DNA of 53,036 nt from Dehalococcoidia bacterium (GCA_030605665.1 JAUWHW010000023.1:1-53036); one strand, 5' to 3'. Numbered from the stretch's first letter, positions 19,001 to 31,273 are shown. The notes: generated by a model from the letters alone, not told the origin. Program-made: numbers and translations.

Positions 19001-19819
19001 TTATGGCTTAGCTTGAGGATAAGAGCCCAGTATCTTAACAAAAGTCGCTTCTTTTCGTAGCTCTTTTATAGCTTCTTGATGCATCTCGTCATCCAAGTGG
19101 CCCTCAAAATCAACGTAAAAAAAATACTCCCAGGGCTTGCTTTTACTTGGCTTGGACTCTAATTTTGTCAAGTTTATATTTCTAGTGGCAAAAATACCTA
19201 AGACTTTATGCAGAGCACCAGGTACATGTTTAACGGAAAAGACGAGAGAGGTCTTATTTTTCTCAACCGGCTTAGCTTTTTGCTTAGAGATAGCAAAGAA
19301 CCTAGTATAGTTATTGATGTTGGTCTCAATTTGTGGCATCAAGATCTCTAAACTATAAGTATCAGCAGCCCTCTTACTAGCTATAGCAGCAATTCCCGTC
19401 CGCTGCTTCTCTTTTACCATTTTGGCGCTACCAGCAGTATCATAGCTGGGCACAATTTCAACCTTCAATTTGGTTAAAAATTCCTCACATTGAGCCAAAG
19501 CTTGAGGGTGGGAATAAATTGTCTTTATGTCAGCCAATTTTTCCCCAGGCAGGGCCATTAGACAATGACTTATCCTGAGAATGATTTCAGCAAATATATT
19601 AAGGGGATATGCTAATAGCAAATCATAGGTCTCATTGATACTGCCAGCTTGAGAGTTCTCCACAGGAACCACAGCAAAACTAACGTTATCCTCTAACACA
19701 GCTTGAAAAACATCCCGAAGGCGAACACAGGGCAAAAAGTCAATGCCTTCTCCAAAAAGCTTTATGGCAGCATCTTCACTAAAAGCACCTCTTTCTCCCT
19801 GAAAAGCAACCTTTACCAT
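19001..19819 (-). CDS. pheA: Prephenate dehydratase
   Basis: The enzyme converts prephenate to phenylpyruvate, following AroH in phenylalanine synthesis. The dehydratase domain begins VKVAFQGERGAFSEDAA and includes VPVENSQAGSINETYDLL and YTRFFAIS with the conserved threonine-arginine-phenylalanine. An ACT domain (about residues 188-265) carries the family motif as NLTKLESKPSK, so feedback by phenylalanine is likely. I start it at ATG 19819, preceded by AGGTAGG; a GTG at 19861 would add 14 unconserved residues. Confidence 0.92.
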   Translation of the reverse strand: MVKVAFQGERGAFSEDAAIKLFGEGIDFLPCVRLRDVFQAVLEDNVSFAVVPVENSQAGSINETYDLLLAYPLNIFAEIILRISHCLMALPGEKLADIKTIYSHPQALAQCEEFLTKLKVEIVPSYDTAGSAKMVKEKQRTGIAAIASKRAADTYSLEILMPQIETNINNYTRFFAISKQKAKPVEKNKTSLVFSVKHVPGALHKVLGIFATRNINLTKLESKPSKSKPWEYFFYVDFEGHLDDEMHQEAIKELRKEATFVKILGSYPQAKP

Positions 19820-19867
19820 TTGCCTACCTAAAGTATAGCTTGCTTTTTCCCGCCTTTCCACTAGAAA

Positions 19868-21289
19868 TTATCTTCTCCAGAAGTGAGGTGTAAATATCAT
19901 CAAAACTGTAAATAATTCCAACCTGCCTAACCACATGCAGATAATTAAAAGGACCTTCCCTGCCCCAGGAAGCCAAACATAATTTAAAGTAGGACCAATT
20001 CCACCCAATCCAGGCCCCACATTTCCTAAAGTAGCAGCCACTGCTGAGAGCGATGTTTCCAAATCAAGTCCTAAAAAAGCAAGTATTATGGAAGCCACAG
20101 CCGCTACAAGGAGATAAAGGAAAAGAAAAGAGATTATATCCCGAATTATTTCCTCTGAGAGAGGTTTTTGGTTATATTTAACCGGAATCACAGCTTTGGG
20201 GGAAATAGCTTTCCTCATCATCACCCTGCTATGTTTGAACAGGGTTAAAGCCCGTACCACCTTTATCGCTCCCCCAGTGGAGCCACCACAGCCTCCAATG
20301 AACATCAAAACTAGAAGCACCATTTTGGCGCCAAATTGCCACGAATCAAAATCGCAAGTAACAAAGCCAGTAGTAGTCATGATTGAGAGCCCCTGGAACA
20401 AACTATACCGATATGAGCTAAGACCTTGTGAGAGAATTAGCAGTAACGCAGCCGAGGCTAAAAGAATTAAGTAAAGCCTGAATTCCTCATTTTTAAATAT
20501 TTTGAAGTTTCCCCTTAAAACGTGATAATGGATAAGGAAATTTGTGCCAGCTAGAAACATAAAGACCATGATGATATATTCGGCCAAGGGGTTAGCATAA
20601 GCTCCAATACTCCCTGTAGTAAGGGTAAATCCGCCAGTGGGGAGAGTACACAGCGAGATGCAAATTGAGTCAAAGAGCTTAAGCTTAGCCCAGAAGTAGA
20701 GGAGCGCTATCTCAGCAGCAGTGAAAGCCACATAAATCATCCAAAGAAGTCTTGCCGTGGTTTTAACTCTGGGACGAAACCTTTCAGGCATAGGGCCAGG
20801 AAATTCCCGCTCAAAGAGCTGAGAGCCTCCTACTCCTAGCCTTGGTAAGATAGCAATAAAAAGAGCTATTACTCCCATCCCACCCAGCCATTGGGTAAGG
20901 CTACGCCACAAAAGGACACTTCTAGGTAGGCTTTCCACCTCTTCCAGTATAGTAGCGCCAGTGGTAGTGAAACCAGACATGGCTTCAAAAAAGGCATTGA
21001 GGAAATTCCATCCCAGCAATATATAGGGAACGGCGCCAAGGAGGGGCACAAGAAGCCAGGTAAAAGAGACTATAGAAAACCCATCGGCACGCTCTACTTC
21101 CCTCGTAGCTTTAAATCCAAATTCAAGGGATAGACCGATAGCTAAAGTGAGCAGTAGCGAATATAAAAAAATCCGCCAGTTCTCGCTATAATAGAAAGCT
21201 GCTGCCAAGGGGAAAATGTAAATTAAAGCGAGGTATTTTAGAACCGAACCAACGATGTGCAGGGTTAATCTTACCCTTTGGTAAACCAT
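19868..21289 (-). CDS. trkH: K+ uptake channel subunit TrkH/KtrB
   Basis: This 473-residue membrane protein contains the repeated membrane-pore-membrane units of the Trk/Ktr superfamily. Filter-like segments include AMSGFTTTGATIL near residue 105, LPTGGFTLTTGS, MTTTGFVTCDF and ATLGNVGPGLGGIGP. It imports K+ at the inner membrane with a TrkA/KtrA gating ring. Its start lies inside the end of trkA (19-base overlap), so the two are translated together. Confidence 0.93.
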   Translation of the reverse strand: MVYQRVRLTLHIVGSVLKYLALIYIFPLAAAFYYSENWRIFLYSLLLTLAIGLSLEFGFKATREVERADGFSIVSFTWLLVPLLGAVPYILLGWNFLNAFFEAMSGFTTTGATILEEVESLPRSVLLWRSLTQWLGGMGVIALFIAILPRLGVGGSQLFEREFPGPMPERFRPRVKTTARLLWMIYVAFTAAEIALLYFWAKLKLFDSICISLCTLPTGGFTLTTGSIGAYANPLAEYIIMVFMFLAGTNFLIHYHVLRGNFKIFKNEEFRLYLILLASAALLLILSQGLSSYRYSLFQGLSIMTTTGFVTCDFDSWQFGAKMVLLVLMFIGGCGGSTGGAIKVVRALTLFKHSRVMMRKAISPKAVIPVKYNQKPLSEEIIRDIISFLFLYLLVAAVASIILAFLGLDLETSLSAVAATLGNVGPGLGGIGPTLNYVWLPGAGKVLLIICMWLGRLELFTVLMIFTPHFWRR

Positions 21290-21927
21290 TTATTCATAAA
21301 TTCGGCTCCCTTCTTTGTAGATTTTCGGTCTACGATGAGAGTCAGCCAATCTTTGAGCTCTATCTTAATATCTTCATTCAAATATTTTCCTTCCCGCTCT
21401 ATCACCAAGATTTTCATTCCATTTGGAGTTCCCACCTCAGAGACTTTCTTGCCCACACACCTCATACCTTCCTCAATCTCTATTTCGAAGATTTCTGCCC
21501 TTTCAAAAGAGAGGAAATCTTTTACATAAGGTTGTAAAATCATTTGGCAGATATGCTTTGCTACCACAGCATGGGGCTTAACCTGGAAGCCAATTCCAGC
21601 TTGTTTAAAAGTTTCCACATGCACCGCATCATTAACCAGAGAAATCACTTTCTTTGCTCCCATTTCCTTGGCTGTCATACAAATCATTAAATTATCTGAG
21701 TCATCGTTAGTTAAGGCAACTAAAGCGTCTGCACTACTGACCCTCGCTTCCTCCAGAACTGACTTTTTGGTAGCATCCCCTGTTATCACCATAACGTCAG
21801 AAGACGTTGCCATTTCAGCACATTTCGCTTCATCTGAGTCTACAACCACCACCTCACTCCTTTCTTTAACCAGAAGTTCAGCAAGATTCTTTCCTGTACT
21901 GCTCAAGCCTGCTATTATAAAGTACAT
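21271..21927 (-). CDS. trkA: K+ uptake regulatory subunit TrkA/KtrA (single RCK)
   Basis: One RCK unit is present: a Rossmann domain beginning MYFIIAGLSSTGKNLAELL (glycine-rich loop altered to GLSSTG), with VVVDSDEAKC and VITGDAT, then a TrkA-C domain from about residue 130. At 218 residues it has one RCK pair, like KtrA, rather than the double E. coli TrkA. It should form the nucleotide-responsive ring on TrkH. The gene has a 150-nt leader with a hairpin near the start codon. Confidence 0.92.
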   Translation of the reverse strand: MYFIIAGLSSTGKNLAELLVKERSEVVVVDSDEAKCAEMATSSDVMVITGDATKKSVLEEARVSSADALVALTNDDSDNLMICMTAKEMGAKKVISLVNDAVHVETFKQAGIGFQVKPHAVVAKHICQMILQPYVKDFLSFERAEIFEIEIEEGMRCVGKKVSEVGTPNGMKILVIEREGKYLNEDIKIELKDWLTLIVDRKSTKKGAEFMNKWFTKG

Positions 21928-21930
21928 TTT

Positions 21931-21979
21931 CTCATCTTCTCCCTAACAAAATTTTGGCTCATCCTCTCAAAGGATGAGC
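21931..21979 (-). promoter_or_regulatory. Hairpin in the trkA leader with alternative pairing
   Basis: On the minus strand GCTCATCCT and AGGATGAGC form a perfect 9-bp stem with a 5-nt loop (21957-21979). GATGAG at 21936-21931, between the GGGAG ribosome site and the trkA ATG, can pair with the CTCATC of the same left arm. The hairpin could therefore compete with a structure that covers the start. This is an inference from complementarity only. Confidence 0.45.
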
Positions 21980-22087
21980 TTCAACTCGAGGATAGTGCGC
22001 AAATTTATGTCTAGCTTTGGAACGCCAACTAATATCCAAATTTAAACACCCTATATCACAACCGCACCGGTTTTAATTGTGAAGGCG

Positions 22088-22116
22088 ATTTTAATTTCTT
22101 TCATAATTGTTGTCAA
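22088..22116 (-). promoter_or_regulatory. Promoter for trkA-trkH-pheA
   Basis: TTGACA (22116-22111), 17 bases, then TAAAAT (22093-22088) on the minus strand. The RNA would start near 22081 and carry a leader of about 150 nt before trkA. The -35 overlaps the recO stop codon. Confidence 0.68.
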
Positions 22117-22871
22117 CTCCCCTTTAGCTCCTCCAGCCAAGCCAATGATTTAATCTCTCGTTGCAAAAGATATTTTATATATCCCTGCACCACCTGCTTC
22201 AACTGGGAAGATAATTCCGCTTTCACCCTTACTCGCTTTGTTGTGGCATAATCACAGTCTTGCCACAAACGGAGAATTTTCAAAGCGTCAACCGAAAGAG
22301 GACGAGACTCAGGCTCTTTCTCGCTACAATGGGGGCACAGAATTCCACCTTGGCTAGAACTGAAGAAGTTGACTACTGGCTGAAGAGGCGAATCGCAGAT
22401 GACACATTGATGCAATTGAGGGCGGTAGCCAAGATAATGAAGAAAATGAAGCTCAAAATAGCGTAACACGATTTCGCTGCTATCAGCCCGACACAGCCGA
22501 TGTAAAGTATCGAGCAACAGATCAAATAAGGGAGGATTCTCACTATTCTCTACAGTAAAGGAATCAACAAGCTCCAAAAGGTAAAAGCCACAGGCCATGC
22601 GCCATAAGTCGCTTTTCAAAGCTAGGAAACCATCAATAGTTTGACTCTGGGTCACAATATCAAGGTTACGTCCTCTGGCCAGCATCATCAAACTATGAGT
22701 CAAAGGCTCTACATTACCCCCAAATTTGCTTCTTGGGCGGCAAGTCCCCTTAGCTACCGCTTTCAACTTGCCAAACTCGGGAGTATAAATAGTAAGAATC
22801 TTATCAGCTTCGCCAAGCCTGGTTTGCTTAATAATAATGGCTTGAGTTTGATAACTTCGGGGTGTTCCCAT
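22113..22871 (-). CDS. recO: DNA repair protein RecO
   Basis: RecO helps load RecA in the RecFOR recombination pathway. The OB fold begins with AIIIKQTRLGEADKILTIYT and LKAVAKGTCRPRSKFGGNVE. A zinc-binding site follows, with CVICD near residue 147 and CPHC about 30 residues later. I start it at ATG 22871, 11 nt after the recR stop, with AAAGGTG just upstream. A TTG at 22904 is open but overlaps recR. The order dnaX-recR-recO forms a replication and repair unit. Confidence 0.9.
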   Translation of the reverse strand: MGTPRSYQTQAIIIKQTRLGEADKILTIYTPEFGKLKAVAKGTCRPRSKFGGNVEPLTHSLMMLARGRNLDIVTQSQTIDGFLALKSDLWRMACGFYLLELVDSFTVENSENPPLFDLLLDTLHRLCRADSSEIVLRYFELHFLHYLGYRPQLHQCVICDSPLQPVVNFFSSSQGGILCPHCSEKEPESRPLSVDALKILRLWQDCDYATTKRVRVKAELSSQLKQVVQGYIKYLLQREIKSLAWLEELKGS

Positions 22872-22881
22872 CCACACCTTT

Positions 22882-23481
22882 TTAGAATTCTTGTCGACCT
22901 TCAAGAGCTTGGGCCAAGGTCATATCATCGGCATATTCCAGGTCAGCACCGAAGGGCAAGCCACGAGCTAAACGGGTGATACGAATGCCTAAAGGGAGTA
23001 TCATGCGGCGAAGATACATAGCAGTGGTTTCACCCTCTAGATTAGGATTGGTTGCTAGGATTACCTCAGTTACCGAACCATCTTGAAGGCGAGATAAAAG
23101 CTCCTTCGCTTTTAACTCCTCAGGCCCTATTCCTTGCGTCGGGCTAACAGCCCCATGGAGCACATGGTAAACGCCTTTATACTTCCCAGTCCGCTCTAGA
23201 GGAGGAATATCTGAGGGCCTCTCAACAACACAGATTTTAGAATGGTCACGCTCCTTATCCTGACAAATGGGGCAAGGGTCACAATCGGTGATATTAAAAC
23301 AAACTGAGCAAAGCCCTATCTTTTCTTTCAGAGCCAAAATAGCCTCAGCTAAAACTTCGGCTTCTTCATCCGGCCTATGCAATAAATAATAAGCCAGCCG
23401 TTGGGCACTTTTGGGTCCAATTCCGGGTAATTTATTAAATGCTTCGATTAACCTGGCTAGAGGTTCACAAGAAATTACCAT
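22882..23481 (-). CDS. recR: Recombination protein RecR
   Basis: RecR forms the DNA clamp of RecFOR. The helix-hairpin-helix reads FNKLPGIGPKSAQRLAYYLL. The zinc finger is CSVCFNITDCDPCPIC near residues 57-72. A Toprim domain follows with ICVVERPSDI and a Walker-B-like NPNLEGETTAMYL. Length is 199 residues. It sits 38 nt after dnaX, an order conserved in many bacteria. Confidence 0.94.
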   Translation of the reverse strand: MVISCEPLARLIEAFNKLPGIGPKSAQRLAYYLLHRPDEEAEVLAEAILALKEKIGLCSVCFNITDCDPCPICQDKERDHSKICVVERPSDIPPLERTGKYKGVYHVLHGAVSPTQGIGPEELKAKELLSRLQDGSVTEVILATNPNLEGETTAMYLRRMILPLGIRITRLARGLPFGADLEYADDMTLAQALEGRQEF

Positions 23482-23519
23482 TTTCTAAGCTAATTCAGGT
23501 ATATTAATTCCACTTTCCC

Positions 23520-25094
23520 TTACAATCCTTGATCAATAATCTTGGCTCCCATTTCCAGAGCAGCCTTAACCAAAGGACTTTGCTCCCCCGCTTGAGGTGG
23601 GATTTTCCTTTTATGGTCAACCAAGATACACCTTACCTTATAAGGCTGGCCAAAAACTTCTTTAAGCTTTTTCTCTATCAGATGTCGATACTTAGGATCT
23701 TCAATCTTTTCTTTATGGAAGGGATAATAAAACCCTAATATTAAAGTATCGTCCTCAAGAGCTACCGGCTCACAGGCGCTACGCAAAAAAGCGTCTAAAT
23801 TGCCGCTGGAACCCTCCCCCCGTAAAGATTGAATGAATTCCCTCCACTGACTATGCACGTAGCCAATATCTTGAGGAGCCTCTGTGTGTGAAGCCTTAGC
23901 ACTGCTTGTCACTACAGGGATTTCAGCTTCTTGAGTAGCCTGGATTAACTCATGTGCTGATTCAGTAACTTCCCTTATCTCTGGAGGCTCAATTGCAGTT
24001 GATTCCTCTTGTCCGGCCATCGAAGATAAAACACAATCTGTTAAAGCTAACTCTAGAGATAAAGTGGAATAACTATCACTGCGAAAATCTATACTGGAGA
24101 AAAGTTTGACCGCCCCATGCAAGTATCTCAACGTGGTGGTAGCCACAAGTCCCTTCATCTCAGATAAGTCTTCACTAGTAGCATCTAGAACCTCTTCACA
24201 TTGAGATTTAGCCAGCAATAATCCTCGGAGATATTTCACTAGTTCCAGATTAAACTGCCGTAGGTCAACGCCATCGCTGTTGACGCTATTTATAACTTGG
24301 AGGCCAGCGGAGATATTCTTATTAACAATATGTTTTGCTAATTGCTTAACTCTCTGATCACCGGTTAATCCCAATGCTGCCTGAGCTTGCTCAAAGTTAA
24401 TTTGGTTGCCATAGTAAGCAAGTAATTGTTGTAATATATTTTCGGCATCACGAAGACTCCCAGTGGCTGCCTGAGCAATGAGTTTGAGGGATTCCAATCC
24501 AGCATGAATGTCCTCCTTTTGACATATTAGCTCCAGTTTATCTATTATCGCTGTTTGAGACAGGCGGCGAAAATTAAATCGCTGACATCTCGACATAATA
24601 GTGGGTATCACTTTATGTGGTTCTGTAGTGGCTAAGACAAAAATTACGTGAGGAGGCGGTTCCTCCAGAGTCTTGAGCAAGGCATTAGAAGCTGCCTCAG
24701 TAAGCATATGGACTTCGTCTATAATGTACACCTTATAGCGAGCAAGGCTGGGAGCATAATTCACCTTTTCCCTGAGGCTGCGAACTTCGTCAATACCGCG
24801 ATTGCTAGCAGCATCTATTTCTATCATATCTAAAGCTCTACCTTCGGTAATTGAGCGGCATATATCACAAGTATTACATGGCTCGCCGTGTACTTGATTG
24901 GGGCAGTTAACTATCTTAGCCAGGATGCGCGCTGTGCTGGTTTTTCCCGTGCCCCGAGGACCACAAAAAAGGTAAGCATGGGCTATCTTTCCGCTCTCCA
25001 CTGCATGGCGTAAAGTCTGAGTTATTGGCTCCTGTCCTACCACCTCAGCCAAGGTCTGCGGACGCCACTTACGATAAAGAACTTCAAAGCCCAT
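23520..25094 (-). CDS. dnaX: DNA polymerase III subunits gamma/tau
   Basis: DnaX is the clamp-loader ATPase. The N-terminus MGFEVLYRKWRPQTLAEVVG leads to Walker A GPRGTGKT (residues 45-52), a four-cysteine zinc site (CPNQVHGEPCNTCDIC), and YIIDEVHML. The AAA+ sensor motif SRCQRFNFRRL follows. The C-terminal part is tau-like but short (524 residues in total). No obvious internal slippage site that would yield a separate gamma was found. A TATAAT lies at 25111-25106, close to the AAGGAAGG ribosome site. Confidence 0.94.
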   Translation of the reverse strand: MGFEVLYRKWRPQTLAEVVGQEPITQTLRHAVESGKIAHAYLFCGPRGTGKTSTARILAKIVNCPNQVHGEPCNTCDICRSITEGRALDMIEIDAASNRGIDEVRSLREKVNYAPSLARYKVYIIDEVHMLTEAASNALLKTLEEPPPHVIFVLATTEPHKVIPTIMSRCQRFNFRRLSQTAIIDKLELICQKEDIHAGLESLKLIAQAATGSLRDAENILQQLLAYYGNQINFEQAQAALGLTGDQRVKQLAKHIVNKNISAGLQVINSVNSDGVDLRQFNLELVKYLRGLLLAKSQCEEVLDATSEDLSEMKGLVATTTLRYLHGAVKLFSSIDFRSDSYSTLSLELALTDCVLSSMAGQEESTAIEPPEIREVTESAHELIQATQEAEIPVVTSSAKASHTEAPQDIGYVHSQWREFIQSLRGEGSSGNLDAFLRSACEPVALEDDTLILGFYYPFHKEKIEDPKYRHLIEKKLKEVFGQPYKVRCILVDHKRKIPPQAGEQSPLVKAALEMGAKIIDQGL

Positions 25095-25151
25095 TATCCT
25101 TCCTTATTATACTCCTCCCCACACAATCCCTAAAAGAAGTTTTTTACTTAA

Positions 25152-25988
25152 TTATTGGCTTGAGCCACTTTCTATGATGGAAATTGTTTTATTGTAATCC
25201 TCTTCCATGTTCTCAATAGCCTGCTGTAAAACTGGTTTTAGTTCTTCAGGGGCTTTGTCTAAAGCATTTCTTAATGCAGCTAAACTCTTTGCCCAACTTC
25301 GGCCTAGCACTGTCTCCAATTCCTCAGCATCCCTTCCTTTACTATAAGCTTCTGCTCCTTCGGATGGAGCTGGAGCCGGAACCAGCATTTTAGGCCCTTT
25401 TCCCTCAACCTCGACTTCCGGCGTTTTCTCCATCACATACACCATGTCCAAATGATTGGCAACTTGCTCGGTTAGCATAAAAATCTCATTACCTTTGCCT
25501 TGGCGAGCCATCTCAACCATCTCACCTGCTCTGCGTTCAGCAAACTGAATATGAAGTTTTGCTTTGTCCATATCGGAGGAAGCTAATGTTAGTCTCACCT
25601 GCTCCCCAGCTAACTTAACAGGATAAAAAAGCTCATCGGGCAAAGCATACACTGAAGCAGCAACTGTTCCTACACCAATAAGCAGAAAACCTAAAATAGC
25701 AGTCATAGCTAGGGCCCACCTTCTGTACCAAATAGGAATCCTTGCTCTCCTTTCTGCTTTCTCCTGCTTAGCATAGAACATTGCTTGAAGCCGAGAATTA
25801 ACTCTTGCCTTAAACTCAGGGGCAGGTTGAATAGCAGAAGATTTCTGAATAAAGACAAGGCTAATTTTGAGTAAAGGCTCTAGCTCAGATGCTTGCTCAG
25901 GATAAGCCTTAAGACAGCCCTCAATGCTTTCACCTCTGAGTATTCGCTCTAGACATTCATCAAGAATATTTTCTAACTTTTGATTCAT
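25152..25988 (-). CDS. DUF5667 membrane protein, likely anti-sigma-like partner
   Basis: The cytoplasmic N-terminus (residues 1-88) resembles the start of proteins coupled to ECF sigma factors, with LENILDECLERILRGESIE and AYPEQASELEPLL. One membrane helix follows at about residues 90-113 (WALAMTAILGFLLIGVGTVA). The outer part starts ALPDELFYPVKLAGEQVRL, which is the DUF5667 pattern, and continues as long helices. It overlaps the sigma gene by four bases. A role in holding or sensing for the sigma factor is inferred from that pairing. Confidence 0.78.
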   Translation of the reverse strand: MNQKLENILDECLERILRGESIEGCLKAYPEQASELEPLLKISLVFIQKSSAIQPAPEFKARVNSRLQAMFYAKQEKAERRARIPIWYRRWALAMTAILGFLLIGVGTVAASVYALPDELFYPVKLAGEQVRLTLASSDMDKAKLHIQFAERRAGEMVEMARQGKGNEIFMLTEQVANHLDMVYVMEKTPEVEVEGKGPKMLVPAPAPSEGAEAYSKGRDAEELETVLGRSWAKSLAALRNALDKAPEELKPVLQQAIENMEEDYNKTISIIESGSSQ

Positions 25989-26530
25989 ATTTTACTGCCA
26001 CCCGACAACATTTTCCTTAATGCCACTATGGCATTATATTGCAAAGCCTTCACTGTGCCTGTATTTTTCCCCAAAACTTTGGCTACCTCCGTAGTAGAAA
26101 GTTCACTTCCAAAACGGAGCAAAATTACCTCGCTTTGCGCTGGAGATAATTTCTCTACATTCTTAATCAGTTCCTCGATTTCGAGCTCTCTTTCTGCCGT
26201 AAGCGCTGGATTTGACTCACTAGCCAAAGTTATATCATCCTCTAAAGCCACCTTTTCCACTTTGCCCTGCTTCCTGAAATAATCAATCACTCGGTTATGT
26301 GCGATGCGAAATAGCCAGGAATTAAAAGGCAAATTTCGCCACTTATAAGAGCCAATCGCCTCCAAAGCTCTAACAAATATCTCCTGAGTTAAATCCTCAG
26401 CTTCAATTTGGTTTCCCACTTTGAGATAAACATAGCGATAAATCCTATCGAAATGTTCCTCATAAAGCTGGGCAAAGGCTTCTCCATCGCCCTTTATGGC
26501 TCGAGAAACTACATCCTTTTCAATAGACAT
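25985..26530 (-). CDS. ECF-type RNA polymerase sigma factor
   Basis: The 181-residue protein has sigma region 2 (AIKGDGEAFAQLYEEHFDRI, then AEDLTQEIFVRALEAI and FNSWLFRIAHNRVIDYFRKQ). It also has region 4 (LSPAQSEVILLRFGSELSTT, then EVAKVLGKNTGTVKALQYNA). I start it at ATG 26530; the longer open frame upstream is hydrophobic and not sigma-like. A TATAAT lies 13 nt upstream and a perfect palindrome covers the start codon, so autoregulation is possible. The next gene, a DUF5667 membrane protein, overlaps by ATGA. Confidence 0.9.
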   Translation of the reverse strand: MSIEKDVVSRAIKGDGEAFAQLYEEHFDRIYRYVYLKVGNQIEAEDLTQEIFVRALEAIGSYKWRNLPFNSWLFRIAHNRVIDYFRKQGKVEKVALEDDITLASESNPALTAERELEIEELIKNVEKLSPAQSEVILLRFGSELSTTEVAKVLGKNTGTVKALQYNAIVALRKMLSGGSKI

Positions 26531-26549
26531 CAGGCTGATGTCTATTATA
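26523..26549 (-). promoter_or_regulatory. Promoter and operator-like palindrome at the ECF sigma start
   Basis: ATAGACATCA (26523-26532) and TGATGTCTAT (26536-26545) are perfect 10-base arms around GGC. They cover the sigma start codon (26528-26530) and touch the TATAAT on the minus strand (26549-26544). The -35 region is T/C-rich and not canonical. The expected RNA begins about 8 nt before the ATG, so the palindrome is more likely a DNA site than an RNA hairpin. Confidence 0.55.
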
Positions 26550-26717
26550 TAGGAAAACGAAAAGAGAGAGAAAAAGTTTATAGTCAGTACAAAAGCAGCC
26601 AAACATAATCTCGTTGAGCTAGACAGTGACACTTAAAAGTATAAGGGTATCTTCCACTTTAAGTTTGGAACAATCCCTAGTAGTTCCTTGTGTCATCGCA
26701 AAGCACATTCCCATCCT

Positions 26718-26841
26718 GTCATTGCGAGGCACGTCAGTGCCGAAGCAATCTTGTAGGGTTGGGGCTTGTCCCCAACCGCTAAGGCGGGGATAAATCCCGC
26801 CACTACAAAATAGGATTGCCACGCCTTCGGCTCGCAATGAC
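26718..26841. repeat. Composite palindromic repeat (outer element containing an inner element)
   Basis: The outer ends are GTCATTGCGAG and CTCGCAATGAC, perfect 11-base inverted repeats, with GCAATC and GATTGC further in. Between them lies a 54-base element (26753-26806) bounded by GTAG and CTAC. It is built of two hairpins: GGTTGGGG/CCCCAACC with loop CTTGT, and GGCGGGGA/TCCCGCC. It lies between the ECF sigma gene and the zinc-ribbon gene. Parts of both elements recur near 50.3 and 50.7 kb. Confidence 0.75.
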
Positions 26842-26885
26842 GAGGAACGAAGGATTAGAGAAACAAACCTCTACATTAATGACAG

Positions 26886-27308
26886 CTAAGAAGCTTTGCT
26901 AGCTTGCTTCTCAGCCCAGTTGCCTACCCAGGGCAGCTTCCACATCTTGCCCGTTCCCGCCTGAATCATCAGGATAATCCATAAAACAAGGCCCAAAACC
27001 GAGATTATCCAACCTATAACCCAGCCAATAATTGGAATAGAAAACAGAATAAGATAAACCACAGTCAATACGCCAAATGTCATGATGGATTGCCAGGCGT
27101 GGAATTTAACGAATTTGCTCTTCTTCTCAATTACCAGGAAAACTATTCCTGAAATCCAGCCACCAACATAACAAAGAAGCCCAGCTACATTAGCTGACAG
27201 CCCAACGCTAGTTTCAGCTGGCTTGGTAGAAACACCAAACTCGGCACCACACTTGGAACAGAACTTAGTCCCTTCGGGATTTTCAGTACCGCATTTAGGA
27301 CAAAACAT
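26886..27308 (-). CDS. Zinc-ribbon membrane protein (DUF4870-like)
   Basis: A zinc ribbon forms the N-terminus (MFCPKCGTENPEGTKFCSKC, residues 1-20). After a linker come three or four hydrophobic helices: VAGLLCYVGGWISGIVFLVI, then FHAWQSIMTFGVLTVVYLIL, then IIGWVIGWIISVLGLVLWII. The FHAWQS motif is typical of small DUF4870/Tic20-like proteins. Function is unknown. A strong AAGGAGGTGAG precedes the ATG. It is the last gene of the glycolytic minus-strand run but may have its own promoter. Confidence 0.82.
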   Translation of the reverse strand: MFCPKCGTENPEGTKFCSKCGAEFGVSTKPAETSVGLSANVAGLLCYVGGWISGIVFLVIEKKSKFVKFHAWQSIMTFGVLTVVYLILFSIPIIGWVIGWIISVLGLVLWIILMIQAGTGKMWKLPWVGNWAEKQASKAS

Positions 27309-27338
27309 ATCTCACCTCCTTTGTCTAATTTAGCATAT

Positions 27339-27344
27339 ATTATA
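27339..27344 (-). promoter_or_regulatory. Possible -10 before the zinc-ribbon gene
   Basis: A perfect TATAAT (27344-27339) is placed so that the RNA would begin about 24 nt before the ATG and still include the ribosome site. A TTGACA nearby (27354-27349) is only 4 bases away, so it cannot be its -35. Confidence 0.35.
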
Positions 27345-27358
27345 GCTTTGTCAATAGC

Positions 27359-28399
<1,041 letters not shown>

Positions 28400-28401
28400 T
28401 C

Positions 28402-28447
28402 ACCCTCACCTTGTTCCTCCCCCTTCAAGGGAGAGGGTAGGTGAGGG

Positions 28448-28448
<1 letters not shown>
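28402..28448. repeat. Inverted repeat between the MBL gene and gap
   Basis: ACCCTCACC (28402-28410) and GGTGAGGGT (28440-28448) are perfect 9-base arms, with a further CTCCC...GGGAG pair inside. It overlaps the first base of the MBL stop codon. Its CCCTCACC/GGTGAGGG ends are typical of dispersed repeats. It could act as an attenuator between the MBL gene and gap, but no T-run follows on the minus strand. Confidence 0.55.
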
Positions 28449-31225
<2,777 letters not shown>

Positions 31226-31273
31226 TTTTCAACTCACAATTTATATTATACTACCAGCTAAAGCCTTAATTTG

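Noticed and set aside
21980..22080. ydaO-type c-di-AMP riboswitch in the trkA leader
   Set aside because: The conserved core sequences of that class were not seen, so only the hairpin and alternative pairing are reported.
23520..25094. Programmed frameshift in dnaX giving a gamma form
   Set aside because: The only A-rich run seen (near 23667, encoding KKL) is close to the C-terminus and would not give a normal gamma; no slippage heptamer with a downstream hairpin was found.
27339..27354. TTGACA and TATAAT before the zinc-ribbon gene as one promoter
   Set aside because: The spacing is 4 bases; only the TATAAT is kept as a possible -10.
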